Shown: in pieces, positions 1 to 11,700 of the stretch
Layout: each line of letters opens with the position of its first letter
How positions within the stretch are numbered: the stretch's first letter is position 1
The notes under the pieces: model-generated
Told to the model about the DNA's origin: nothing
Seen by the model: only the letters and a program-made list of their open reading frames with translations
Databases searched by the model: none
Position numbers and translations under genes: made by a program
DNA from: Anthopleura xanthogrammica
Taxonomy: Eukaryota; Cnidaria; Anthozoa; Actiniaria; Actiniidae
Assembly (NCBI GenBank): GCA_964019055.1
Contig: OZ025208.1
Coordinates: 374,501-438,500 of the forward strand
DNA: 64,000 nucleotides
Direction of reading: 5' to 3'

Positions 1-982
1 AAGCCGTAGGCTGAGGCGGATAAGCGGATAAAACAGCCGAGGTCTTCATATTTACGATATCATGCGAAAACCGAATTCAATAATTGTTTTATTATACATT
101 TTGTAAACTAAGAATAAAGATTTAATTCTGCTGTCGAAAAAAAAAAGCAAACGTATTTCCATTTCCATGGTGACCTTGAGTGAACTCAACATGATAAATG
201 TATTATCTGCTACAGATATCAGGGATTGGCTGAGGGCTCTCGACCAATCAAAATTGAGATATATTGAATAAAATGTATAACAATGAATATTATTTTCCTC
301 TTCATCGAAATTCAATACATTACAAGATACACTTCAGCCAGTTTCAAGATCGAAATTTAAATTCAAAAAGGAAAAATTTTAATGGCGACTTCTGTTCTTA
401 AAGCACAACATTTACTTTTGAATTAAAAAAAAGAATTTTAAACTACCTGATTCCATCCCAGCATGGACTGTTTTTGTTTTCAAACATTATCTTTTTATTC
501 ATAATAATTTTGTGTTATTTGTGTATTCTTTACGATCTTTCGAACACGACTTCTTGATGAAAAACAGGCGAAAAACAACTCTAATAAAACCTACTAATTA
601 TTATCCCTTTTCCTCCCAAAGTTTGGACCAGCAAAGTGTTAAATCGTGTAGTCAAGATTAAGCCCTTTTGTTCATAGTGCACTATTTAAAAGAAAATAAT
701 TAAAACTTCCGTGAAAGGAAAGGGTTAATTCAACAGCTTGCCTACCGGCCAACATATTTTTCCATGCATTTATTTGTAAAGGTAGCCAACTTCAGTCGCC
801 CATATCTTCGGCGCTATTCGATAAAACCACTTCACACTTCCCATTTTTACTAATTTTGGCATGCTCTTCATAAATATTTTATTTTCGTTTTTGTTGAACT
901 AAAATTTAAAATGTCACGCAAGACCGGATTCTATCACCTCTATTCCAGTACTGACATCAGTCAGTAGCATCTGCAGCTCGCC
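1..982. other. Upstream region of lectin gene A
   Basis: I see no gene here. The short open frames on both strands are AT-rich and have no recognisable domain. The stretch around 50-110 resembles 42940-42990 (shared text around ttcaataattgttttat), so it is probably part of a dispersed repeat. From about 475 onward the sequence is nearly repeated at 8291 onward, where the A/B segmental duplication begins. The 5' UTR and promoter of gene A should lie just before 983, but I see no decisive core promoter motif. Confidence 0.5.
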
Positions 983-3900
983 ATGCACTTGTCGTGTTTC
1001 ATCCTTTTCGGGATTTTTCTTCACAACAATTTTCCTACCGAAAGTAAAACAGTTACTCCTGATGGAGTTGTGGGCGAGGCATTTAAAGAAGATGCTTTTC
1101 GTCGAATCACCACTCACCTTATCGAGACACACATAGTCAACAAACTTGGCTCGTGTGCCTTCAGATGTTCCAAACACCTTGAATGTTTGTCGTTTAACTT
1201 TGGGAATCGTATCAATGGCAAACACGACTGTCAGTTACTAAGAACAGACAAGTACAACTCAGGATCGTCCTACATTACCAGTACAGACTTCCACTACTTC
1301 TATTCTGTGGTAAGTACATAGAGAATACTTCATGATTGGTGAGCGCGTACAAGTTTTATTCACGAGTTGTGAAGAATCGCAAACGAACGAACGAGTCCTC
1401 GAGCGATCGCGTTTTTTTTAACTTACATTTACATGCGCAAAACTTACTTTCGTCAGCTTATCAACTATTATTGTGCTATTTAAATCATAAATTATCATCA
1501 AATCATTATATTACAAAATCAGGCCTTCAACATGTAACTTAGAAAGATTTTTTAAATTTTACAAAACTATGAAACTCGTTTTGATATAAGTAAGCTTAGT
1601 CGACGAACTTCCTAAAGTAAGCTTAAAAGTCCAAAAAAGTACAATGTGGGAGCAGTTCTAACCTTCAAAACTATGTCTCAGATTTTTGACATCTTTTTCA
1701 GATCGCGCGCAATGACGCATTAAATCCAGATGTTTGAGTTTTCGATAGTTATGAATGCAAAATAGATAATATCTTTTCAGGAAGAAATAAGCAAAAATCT
1801 TTGGTGATTTATCAAATCCAAAGTTTCAGTTCGATCCGATGTAATCCGAATGAGTTAGAACGTTTTTTAAGGTGTTTCAACATTTTTGCGCGGCCGTTAA
1901 ACAAGAATATTTGAATTCAGCTAAGCCTACATTCTTAGCGTTTTCGAGTATATGACAAACAAAATATCTAAAAACTAGAAAATTTTATTCGACTGATTTT
2001 GAGTAAATCGTTAAAAAAAAATTGAATCCGAGATTTTGCGTTACTACACGTTAACCATAAAGTTGCTTAGTTTGGCTTTACAAATTACGACAAAATGTTC
2101 CTTTAACTTTGAAATTGAAACCTTGAAAGCTTTAAAGAGTTTCTCCTTTTCATTTTTGAGAATGAATTTTTCTAGGAAACCACGGTTTTTAGACTGAGTT
2201 CCTAATACCTTATTATGGGAAATTAACGCTTCATGAAATTAAAGCGAATTTCAAGAAATCGTTTCTTTTAATGTTATTTTCCATATCATTAATAAAGTGG
2301 AACGTTAATTTTCACGACATGAATTTCTGGCAATTGTATCTGTTATCTACTTTTGAAAAAATATTTCAGTATTTAAAACTGAACTTTACAACTAGTCACT
2401 TAATAACAACAACACTTCAGCATTTGTCGGAAATTATCTTTTCGTTTTCTATTCTACAAGCTCTTCATCAGTTTTCACTTTCAGATGAGTTATCTTTGTG
2501 ACCATCGCGTTAATTTCATTTAAATCGAAATTTTGGCTTGACTTTAGCGTTAATTTTCTTTATTTCGACGTATTTTTGCCCTCAATTTGCGTTAATTTAA
2601 GTCGCGCTAATTTCTAATACTTTAATTTCGTGGAGCGTTAGTTTGCTATAATAAGACATAGTACTTCTATCGAGCTTTAGCGCTTTTCTTGATATTACAA
2701 GAACAGCGACTTAGATTTATTTTAAACTTTCGTGAACCTTTTTTCATTATATAAACAACAGTGTCTCAAAGTTTCATCTGGATTGAAGCATTTTAACGTG
2801 GTCAAACAAATTAATAAACTTAGTTAGCCTGTATAAAATGCAATGAAAGTTGTGCTATGATTCCAGCTGACTTATAATTAGCACTCTTCAATTCAATCAC
2901 AGCTTTAATTCATGCTTCACTCAAAAACTGTGGTTTCCTCTAAAAAAATTCATTCTGAAAACGCAATGAAGAAACTCTCTAAAAGTTTCAAGGTTTCAAA
3001 TTATAATTTAAAACATTTTGTTGTGATTCAGAAGTAAGGTTGTTACAAATTATAGCCCTACTAAGCATGTAACCATGGATACACATACGCACCCAAAATC
3101 TCGGATTCAAATAGTTTAACAGAATAGTTTTTTTTTTTTTTTTTGGTACCGTCGTAATCGCTCAGAATTTAGGTTTAGGTGAATTCACCGATTCGTGTTT
3201 ATCGCCGTTATCCTAATGTGATTTTTTTCTAATTTTAAAAGTTATAAACTTCCATTTTAGGTAGAATATTTTGTGTGAATTTCATAATAATCTAACTACG
3301 GAAAGTTAAGGCTCCGACACACGGTGCAACATTGTGTGCAACATCACACTAAAATATTAAAATGGAAACCTCTGTTTAAGTTTATTATGTTGTTTGTATT
3401 ATCCTCGTATAAAATTAAATGAAAATATCGAGATTTTCTCTGATTTTGCTGCTGAAATAATACCGTAATCATAATGTTGCAAGGAATGTTGCACCATGTA
3501 TCTGAGCCTTTAGTTTAACGGCCGCTAAAAAATGTTCGGTACGGTTGTTTGAAAACAGGAAGCTATTTTGGTCACCCCAAAACTTCGGAGAAACCCAATA
3601 TTCTTTGTGTGTGTTGAAAACAGAAAAAGAAATTTCGAAAACTTTATTTATTGCTTTAAGAAAATGTATATTTTTATATAATAATTTTGAAAATTTAGCG
3701 CAAAATTTTACTCTCGCGTAAAGTGATCTCGAAGGTATCCTGAAAACTTTTAAAAACCAATCTTCACAATATTTTTCTTTAATATTTCACTCCAAAACTA
3801 AAATAATAAGTAATTTTCTCAGAATATCTATTCTAGACATTTTTTTACGAGAAGTTACGAGAGATATAGTAAAACGCGGCCGACAAGGCGAAAAAAATTA

Positions 3901-5532
3901 AAATCTGCTCAATCTCAACCGATTTTTGTGATTTCAACATTTTTAACAAACAGTACCTAGTAATAATGAGAATTAACAGTGGAATCCACAGAGTGGCTCT
4001 TCTTCCACTGCATTCCAATTGGAATTGGAAAAACCCTCGAAGCACAGGAGAGAACCAACAAACAACTCTACTCACATACGACAGCGAGCCCAGCGGGGCT
4101 CGAACTTGGGTCGCCAGCCGTGCTTCCCAGTAGATCTTTTATTATGGATAACAATAGGAACTAATCTTGAAAAACATTATTTGAACTAAGAATATTTTGG
4201 TATCTATAACTCTAATCTTATTTTTCACCATCATTGCAAATTTGTAATATTTGTCGAACGAAATCTCCCGCACACATGCATGTCTTTGACTATCTCTATA
4301 GCAACGAGAATAAATAGCATAACTAAAGATACAATAGCCTTATTTGGTAAAACACAAGGAGTCAACAACATACTTAATTTAGACACAAGAACCATGTGGA
4401 GGAGAAAAAAATAAAGTTATGAAAATACTCCACAATACTGCAATTGAAAAAAAGAAACTGCGAAATGACTTGATTGAAATAAAATAAATTTCACTTCTGA
4501 CGCACAATAATCTGCTCATAATCAACTGACTTTCTTTTTAAAACAAAATATTTAGAAAAGTTTGGATGACAAGCTGTATTTTTTTTTTTCGTTCTAGAAC
4601 AAGTGTATGGATCCCTCACTATGTCAGAACAATGGATCGTGTTACCCTGACTACGATAACAACGACTATCATTGCGTCTGTAAGTCTGGAATTGAAGGAC
4701 GAAACTGCGAAATATGTGAGTATTTTATTCGAAGACGAGTTCGTAGAAAGAATGTAAGTTAAAGTTTACAATCCTCGCTGTGAAACAATTGCAAATAGGT
4801 AAAGAGGCTAAAAGGGAGGAAGGACGTGTGTTTACATTCTGCTGTAACAAATCAACAAAAACTTTTCACTTTTATGATTCAGTTTACAGCAACTGTTCAT
4901 CGCTTCTCTCTGCTGGCTACACTGCAGATGGAGTCTATCACATCGATCCTGATGGACAAGGCTCCTTCCCAGTCTACTGTGACATGACCACTGATGGAGG
5001 AGGGTGGACTGTGTTCCAGAAGCGCTTTGACGGCTCGGTAGACTTCTATCGCGGTTGGCATGACTACAAAACCGGTTTTGGTAACCTGGCTGGTGAGTTT
5101 TGGTTGGGCCTTGACAAGATCCACCGACTGACCAAAAGACAAGTCACATCATTACGTGTTGATCTGGAGGACTGGATGGGCAACACGGGTTATGCTGTGT
5201 ATTCATCGTTCTCTATCGCTGATGAGAGTGATTTTTACCGCCTGAGGGTAGGCGGATACTCGGGTACTGCTGGAGACTCTCTGACAAAAGGGACATTAGC
5301 TAGAAGGATCCACAATAACATGAGATTCAGCACATTTGATAAGGACAGTGACAATAGGGATACTAGCAATTGCGCAGCGTCCTACGAAGGCGCCTGGTGG
5401 CATAATGATTGCTTTGATTCACACCTCAATGGAAGATACCTCGTGACCCAGCAGGATTCTAAAGCAATGTCCTGGTATGAGTTCAAATCGGATTTAAGAA
5501 GCTTGAAAACGTCGCAGATGAAACTGAAATAG
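983..5532 (+). CDS. Gene A: secreted PAN/Apple-EGF-fibrinogen-domain lectin-like protein
   Basis: Three exons are supported: 983-1309, 4598-4715 and 4799-5532 (phases 0 and 1), giving about 392 residues. Exon 1 starts with a hydrophobic signal-like stretch (LSCFILFGIFLH, residues 3-14) and a PAN/Apple-type cysteine pattern (C58, C62, C68, C83). Exon 2 is an EGF domain (CMDPSLC, then NNGSC, then HCVC and NC). Exon 3 holds a fibrinogen-related domain from about residue 178 to the end, with YCDMTTDGGGWTVFQ, EFWLGLDKIHRL, a calcium-loop-like DKDSDN and WWHNDCFDSHLNG. Donors GTAAGT and GTGAGT and acceptors TTCTAG and AAATAG flank the exons. Established knowledge: FReD proteins (ficolins, tachylectins, FREPs) bind carbohydrate or acetylated ligands extracellularly. 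The pocket His that follows Cys in ficolins (CHASNLNG) is Phe here, so ligand preference is uncertain. An immune or adhesion role is inference. Confidence 0.85.
2206..2668. repeat. Nested inverted-repeat element in the foldback loop
   Basis: The ends CTTATTATGGGAAATTAACG (left) and AGCGTTAGTTTGCTATAATA (right) are imperfect reverse complements. The interior repeats GCGTTAATTT-like text. The equivalent in gene B (from about 10042) has lost much of the right end. A 76-codon frame inside it (2271-2501) is conserved only because the duplication is recent. Confidence 0.5.
3308..3512. repeat. Short terminal-inverted-repeat element (MITE-like)
   Basis: The ends read AAGGCTCCGACACACGGTGC on the left and, in reverse complement on the right, AAGGCTCAGATACATGGTGC, followed on both sides by AACAT. 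It sits inside the right arm of the larger foldback, so it inserted later. The copy in gene B (about 11114-11330) has an extra tandem 13-bp block (GCAAGGAATGTTG doubled). Confidence 0.65.
4012..4140 (-). mobile_element. tRNA-derived SINE fragment
   Basis: Read on the minus strand it contains a B-box-like AAGTTCGAGCCCCGC followed by TATGTGAGTAGAGTT and TGGTTCTCTCCTGTGCTTCG. The same body follows a tRNA-like head in the fuller copy at 51741-51992. The A-box end is missing, so this copy is 5'-truncated. The A/B duplication copied it to 11827-11953. Confidence 0.65.
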
Positions 5533-5662
5533 TGAGTATATAACATGTTTCTGATGATTTTTAGCGGAGATTCCTACTCACGTTTACGTTCTATTATTAT
5601 CCTATAGATATGAAAGAAGCCCGTTAAAATAAAATAAAAAGTCAAAAAAACGAATTATTATC

Positions 5663-6790
5663 CACTGTCAATCGTGTGGTGTAACCAGAAGTAGATTCCA
5701 TTCAACACAAGCACTATCACTAACAAGACCAGACACTGTCAATCGTGTGGTGTAACCAGAAGTAGATTCCAGTCCACACAAGCACTATCACTAACAAGAC
5801 CAGACACTGCCAATCGTGTGGTGTGACAAGAAGTAGATTCCATCAGTCCACACAAGCACTATCACTAACAAGACCAGGCACTGTCAATCGTGTGGTGTAA
5901 CCAGAAGTAGATTCCATTCAACACAAGAACTATCACTAACAAGACCAGACACTGCCAATCGTGTGATGTGACCAGAAGTAGATTCCAGTCCACACAAGCA
6001 CTATCACTAACAAGACCAGACACTGTCAATCGTGTGGTGTGACAAGAAGTAGATTCCATCAGTCCACACAAGCACTATCACTAACAAGACCAGACACTGC
6101 CAATCGTGTGATGTGACAAGAAGTAGATTCCATCAGTCCACACAAGCACTATCACTAACAAGACCAGACACTGCCAATCGTGTTATGTGACAAGAAGTAG
6201 ATCTCATTCCACACAAGCACTATCACTAACAAGACCAGACACTGTCAATCGTATGGTGTGACAAGAAGTAGATTCCAGTCCACACAAGCACTATCACTAA
6301 CAAGACCAGACACTGTCAATCGTGTGGTGTGACAAGAAGTAGATTCCAGTCCACACGAGCACTATCACTAACAACACCAGACACTGCCAATCGTGTGGTG
6401 TGACAAGAAGTAGATTCCAGTCCACACAAGCACTATCACTAACAACACCAGACACTGTCAATCGTGTGGTGTGACAAGAAGTAGATTCCAGTCCACACAA
6501 GCACTATCACTAACAAGACCAGACACTGTCAATCGTGTGGTGTGACAAGAAGTAGATTCCAGTCCACACCAGCACTATCACTAACAAGACCAGACACTGT
6601 CAATCGTGTGGTGTAACCAGAAGTAGATTCCAGTCCACACCAGCACTATCACTAACAAGACCAGACACTGTCAATCGTGTGGTGCAACCAGAAGTAGATT
6701 CCATTCCACACAAGCACTATCACTAACAAGACCAGACACTGTCAATCGTGTGGTGTGACCAGAAGTAGACTCAAGTCCACACAAGCACTG
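5663..6790. repeat. 71-bp minisatellite downstream of gene A
   Basis: There are about 16 tandem units of 71 bp, with variants of about 74 bp that carry CCATCAGTCC. Each unit contains CACTGTCAATCGTGTGGTGT, AGAAGTAGATTCC and CACTATCACTAACAAGACC. It begins about 130 bp after the stop codon of gene A. A matching array follows gene B, but none follows C or D. Reverse-strand open frames across it are by-products. Confidence 0.95.
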
Positions 6791-8290
6791 AATTGCCAAA
6801 AAAAAAAAGTTTAAAAAGATTAAGTAATTTAGATTTTCAACGATAACTCTTGTAGCACCTAACTAACATGTAAAGGAAATCCATTCCTCCAAAGTGTTTA
6901 AAAACTCTCAGCGAGAACACTTGTCGGCTTTCAGCCAGTCTTTTTCTGTATTCTTGTTTAAATATTTCATATTGTAAACTGAGCTGAAAAGCTATGATGG
7001 GATATTCAATTAAAAAAATGCACGTATGTCCCTTAGTAGGTGTGGTTACTCGACCATCGTTGAAGGTTTTTCAAAACTCCCCGATATTGAGCCGAGAAAA
7101 TACTCCAGAGTAGTTGTTTATGATCAGCCTAAAGACATTACTTGCTAACTGACACAAGGCGTAAAACGTTAAGCAAAAAAAGAAAAGAAATAAAGTAAAG
7201 GATGGAAATGATATGAAGTACTTGAAAAGGAAACAAAGCAAAGTAAAAGAAAATAAGAATGAAAGAATGAAAGTCAAAAAATTAACAAAGGTATGAAAGA
7301 AAGAACGAAACTAGAAGAAAGAAATAAGAAGGGAAAGAAGCAATAAACAAAGAAAAGAGAAGGAAAAAAAAACAAGAAAAGAAATGCTTTCTTGAAACTG
7401 AATAATAATAATAATGGGTTCTTATATAGCTGAACTAAACTGAACTCAGCATCAACCACAAGGCATGAAGAAGGCATGGATCTAGTAAACCTTAAAGTTT
7501 TGGTGAGATTTGTTTTCTTGTCTAGAAAACATCCAATTGAAAATTCGAGTTTTTTAAAAAGTTTGGAAAAAAGCTTTTCTTTATGATCACTTACACGTGC
7601 TTCTGTCTGCGAATAGAGTGGTTTTCGTATGAGTGGGAAACATTACGGTGGATTCATAGCCGTACTGTAGCCGTGCCGTATCTTATCGTACCCGTAACTA
7701 CGCGTTGTGATTGTTGAATTACTGGAAGACAATGGGAAGCCATTCAGATGTCACGGCATATTGTATCGTGTACGTGCTGTAAGTCAGTACCGTATGTTTC
7801 CCACTCATACTAAAACTGCTAAAAAAGTTTTAAAAATATACAATGCGCGCAGTATGTATGGTTTTTTTTCTCAGGAAGTTCATGACTCACTATTGTGATT
7901 AATGAAAGACATTCAATCGAAGATATTCATAGCTGTACGATAATTTCCATGCAGTTTAAAACGACAGAATTGTTAGGAATTCTTTTAATAACAGGCTTTG
8001 CAGGTTATAGAAAATGCTTTTCTCTCTTATGGAGAATTCTGGGAAAATTTATGGTCATGTTACAACTATGACATCACGAATTTTGTAACGACGATTGAGA
8101 TTTTGATAAAATGTAGGCATGGCAATGCAATAGGCTTGGGACATCCTCTTTAGGACTGTATGGACCCTTTTTCATGCTGCAGCCATGTTGGCTGGAACAT
8201 TATTATTATTATTAATATTATTATTTATTTATTATTACGAGCTACTGACGTAAAATAAGGACGCTTTACCTTATTACCCACACGTTGGAT
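6791..8290. other. 3' flanking block of gene A, duplicated after gene B
   Basis: No gene is evident. The block contains a purine-rich tract (about 7160-7395), a foldback element (7620-7816) and an ATT microsatellite (about 8205-8238). It is repeated almost base for base at 16940-18165 downstream of gene B. The identical 63-codon frames at 7707 and 17799 have no recognisable domain and overlap the foldback, so I do not call them genes. Confidence 0.7.
7620..7816. repeat. Foldback element, duplicated at 17712-17908
   Basis: GGTTTTCGTATGAGTGGGAA on the left is mirrored on the right by TTCCCACTCATACTAAAAC. Between the arms are short repeats around CCGTACTGTAGCCGTGCCGT. The second copy lies at the same place in the block downstream of gene B. 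Confidence 0.65.
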
Positions 8291-8799
8291 TTGTTTCCAA
8301 ACATTATCTTTTTATTCCTAATAATTTTGTGTTATTTGTGTATTCTTTACGATCTTTTGAACACGACTTCTTGATGAAAAACAGGCGAAAAACAACTCTA
8401 ATAAAACGTACTAATTATTATCCCTTTTCCTCCCAAAGTTTGGGCAGCAAAGTGTTAAATTATGTAGTCAAGATTAAGCCCTTTTGTTCATAGTGCACTA
8501 TTTAAAAGAAAATAATTAAAACTTCCGTGGGAGGAAAAGGGTTAATTCAACAGCTTGCCTACCGGCCAACATATTTTTCCATGCATTTATTTGTAAAGGC
8601 AGCCAACTTCAGTCGTCTATATCTTCGGCGCTATTCGATAAAACCACTCCAAACTTTCCATTTTTACTAATTTTGGCATGCTCTTCATAAATATTTTATT
8701 TTTGTTTTTGTTGGATTAAAATTTAAAATGTCACGCAAGACCCGATTCTATCACCTCTATTCCAGTATTGACATCAGTCAGTAGCATCTGCAGCTCGCC

Positions 8800-11700
8800 A
8801 TGCACTTGTCGTGTTTCATCCTTTTCGGGATTTTTCTTCACAACAATTTTCCTACAGAAAGTAAAACAGTTACTCCTGATGGAGTTGTGGGCGAGGCATT
8901 TAAAGGAGATGCTTTTCGTCGAATCACCACTCACCTTATCGAGACACACATAGTCAACAAACTTGGCTCGTGTTCCTTCAGATGTTCCAAACACCCTGAA
9001 TGTTTGTCGTTTAACTTTGGGAATCGTATCAATGGCAAACACGACTGTCAGTTACTAAGAACAGACAAGTACAACTCAGGATCGTCCTACATTACCAGTA
9101 CAGACTTTCACTACTTCTATTCTGTGGTAAGTACATAGAGAATACTTCATTATTGGTGAGCGTGTACGAGTTTTTTCACGAGTTGTGAAGAATCGCAAAC
9201 GAACGAACGAGTCCTCGAGCGATCGCGTTTTTTTTAAACTAACATTTACATGCGCAAAACTTACTTTCGTCAGCTTATATCAACTATATTGTGCTATATA
9301 AATCATAAATTATCATCAAATTATATTAAAAACCGTTTTTAAATTTCACAAAATTTATTCAACTTAAATTTGTACAGATAAATAAGAATCAGGCCTTCAA
9401 CATGAAACTTAGAAAGATTTTTTAAATTTTACAAAACTATGAAACTCGTTTTGAAACCAAAAAAAGTACAATGTGGGAGCAGTTCTAACCTTCAAAACTG
9501 TGTCTCAGATTTTTGACATCCAGTTTTTTTAGATCGCGCGCAATGACGCTTTTAAATCCGGATGTTTGAGTTTTCGATAGTTATTACTGCAAAATAGATA
9601 ATATCTTTTCAGGAAGAAATAAGCAAAAATCTTTGGTGATTTATCAAATCCAAAGTTTCAGTTCGATCCGATGTAATCCGAATGAGTTAAAACGTTTTTT
9701 AAGGTGTTTCAACATTTTTGCGCGGCCGTTAAACAAGAATATTTGAATTCAGCTAAACCTACATTCTTAGCGTTTTCGAGTATATGACAAACAAAATATC
9801 TAAAAACTAGAAAATTTTATTTGACCGATTTTGAGTAAATCGTAAAAAAAAAAAAAATGAATCCGAGATTTTGCGTTACTACACGTTAACCATAAAGTTG
9901 CTTAGTTTGGCTTTACAAATTACGACAAAATGTTCCTTTAACTTTGAAATTGAAACCTTGAAAGCTTTAAAGAGTTTCTCCTTTTCATTTTTGAGAATGA
10001 ATTTTTCTAGGAAACCACGGTTTTTAGACTGAGTTCCTAATACCTTATTATGGGAAATTAACGCTTCATGAAATTAAAGCGAATTTCAAGAAATCGTTTC
10101 TTTTAATGTTATTTTCCATATCATTAATAAAGTGGAACGTTAATTTTCACGACATGAATTTCTGGCAATTGTATCTGTTATCTACTTTTGAAAAAATATT
10201 TCAGTATTTAAAACTGAACTTTACAACTAGTCACTTAATAACAACAACACTTCAGCATTTGTCGGAAATTATCTTTTCGTTTTCTATTCTACAAGCTCTT
10301 CATCAGTTTTCACTTTCAGATGAGTTATCTTTGTGACCATCGCGTTAATTTCATTTAAATCGAAATTTTGGCTTGACTTTCGCGTTAATTTTCTTTATTT
10401 CGACGTATTTTTTCCCTCAATTCGCGTTAATTTAAGTCGCGCTAATTTCCAATAATAAAGCATAGTAGTTTTATCGAGCTTTAGCGCTTTTCTTGTAATT
10501 ACAAGAACAGCGACTTAGATTTATTTTAAACTTTCGTGAACCTTTTTTCATTATATAATCAACAGTATCTCAAAGTTCCATCACCTTGATTGAAGCATTT
10601 TAACGTGGTCAAACAAATTAATAAACTTAATTAGCCTGTATAAAATGCAATGAAAGTTGTGTTATGATTCCAGCTGACTTATAATTAGCACTCTTCAATT
10701 CAATCACAGCTTCAATTCAAGCTTCACTCAAAACTGTGGTTTCCTCTAAAAAAATTCATTCTGAAAACGCAATGAAGAAACTCTCTAAAAGTTTCAAGGT
10801 TTCAAATTATAATTTAAAACATTTTGTTGTGATTCAGAAGTAAGGTTGTTACAAATTATAGCCCTACTAAGCATGTAACCATGGATACACATACGCACCC
10901 AAAATCTCGGATTCAAATAGTTTAACAGAATAGGTTCGGGTTTTTTTTGGTACCGTCGTAATCGCTCAGAATTTAGGTTTAGGTGAATTCACCGATTCGT
11001 GTTTATCGCCGTTATCCTAATGTGATTTTTTTCTAATTTTAAAAGTTATAAACTTCCATTTTAGGTAGAATATTTTGTGTGAATTTCATAATAATCTAAC
11101 TACGGAAAGTTAAGGCTCCGACACACGGTGCAACATTGTGTGCAACATCACACTAAAATATTAAAATGGAAACCTCTGTTTAAGTTTATTATGTTGTTTG
11201 TATTATCCTCGTATAAAATTAAATGAAAATATCGAGATTTTCTCTGATTTTGCTGCTGAAATAATACCGTAATCATAATGTTGCAAGGAATGTTGCAAGG
11301 AATGTTGCACCATGTATCTGAGCCTTTAGTTTAACGGCCGCTTAAAAATGTTCGGTACGGTTGTTTGAAAACAGGAAGCTATTTTGGTCACCCCAAAACT
11401 TCGGAGAAACCCAATATTCTTTGTGTGTGTTGAAAACGGAAAAAGAAATTTCGAAAACTTTATTTATTGCTTTAAGAAAATGTATATTTTTATATAATAA
11501 TTTTGAAAATTTAGCGCAAAATTTTGCTCTCGCGTAAAGTGATCTCGAAGGTATCCTGAAAACTTTTAAAAACCAATCTTTACAATATTTTTCTTAATAT
11601 TTCACTCCAAAACTAAAATAATAAGTAATTTTCTCAGAATATCTATTCTAGACATTTTTTTACGAGAAGTTACGAGAGATATAGTAAAACGCGGCCGACA

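Larger units (their letters stand above)
1870..3545. repeat. Large imperfect foldback element in intron 1 of gene A
   Basis: The left arm (about 1870-2200) reappears in reverse complement at about 2905-3300 plus 3513-3545. Matching blocks include GCGGCCGTTAAAC (left) against GTTTAACGGCCGC (right), the GAATCCGAGATTTTG pair, and the AAACCTTGAAAGCTTT block against its partner near 2985. The right arm is split by a younger foldback at 3308-3512, and the loop holds another element at 2206-2668. The whole structure recurs in intron 1 of gene B at about 9680-11360, so it predates the A/B duplication. I see no transposase frame. Confidence 0.65.

Noticed and set aside
914..1225. Minus-strand 103-codon frame over exon 1 of gene A, repeated at the other three copies
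   Set aside because: It is antisense to a conserved coding exon and persists only because exon 1 is nearly identical in all copies. It has no recognised domain.
4800..4895. Alternative exon 3 start at the TTTACAG just before the FReD
   Set aside because: It would need exon 2 to end in phase 2, but exon 2 ends in phase 1 in all four copies; the AAATAG acceptor restores the frame.
5663..6790. CRISPR array
   Set aside because: Units are contiguous 71-bp repeats without unique spacers, in a eukaryotic intron-containing locus.
7707..7898. 63-codon frame identical to 17799-17990
   Set aside because: Identity is explained by the recent segmental duplication, and the frame overlaps a foldback element.
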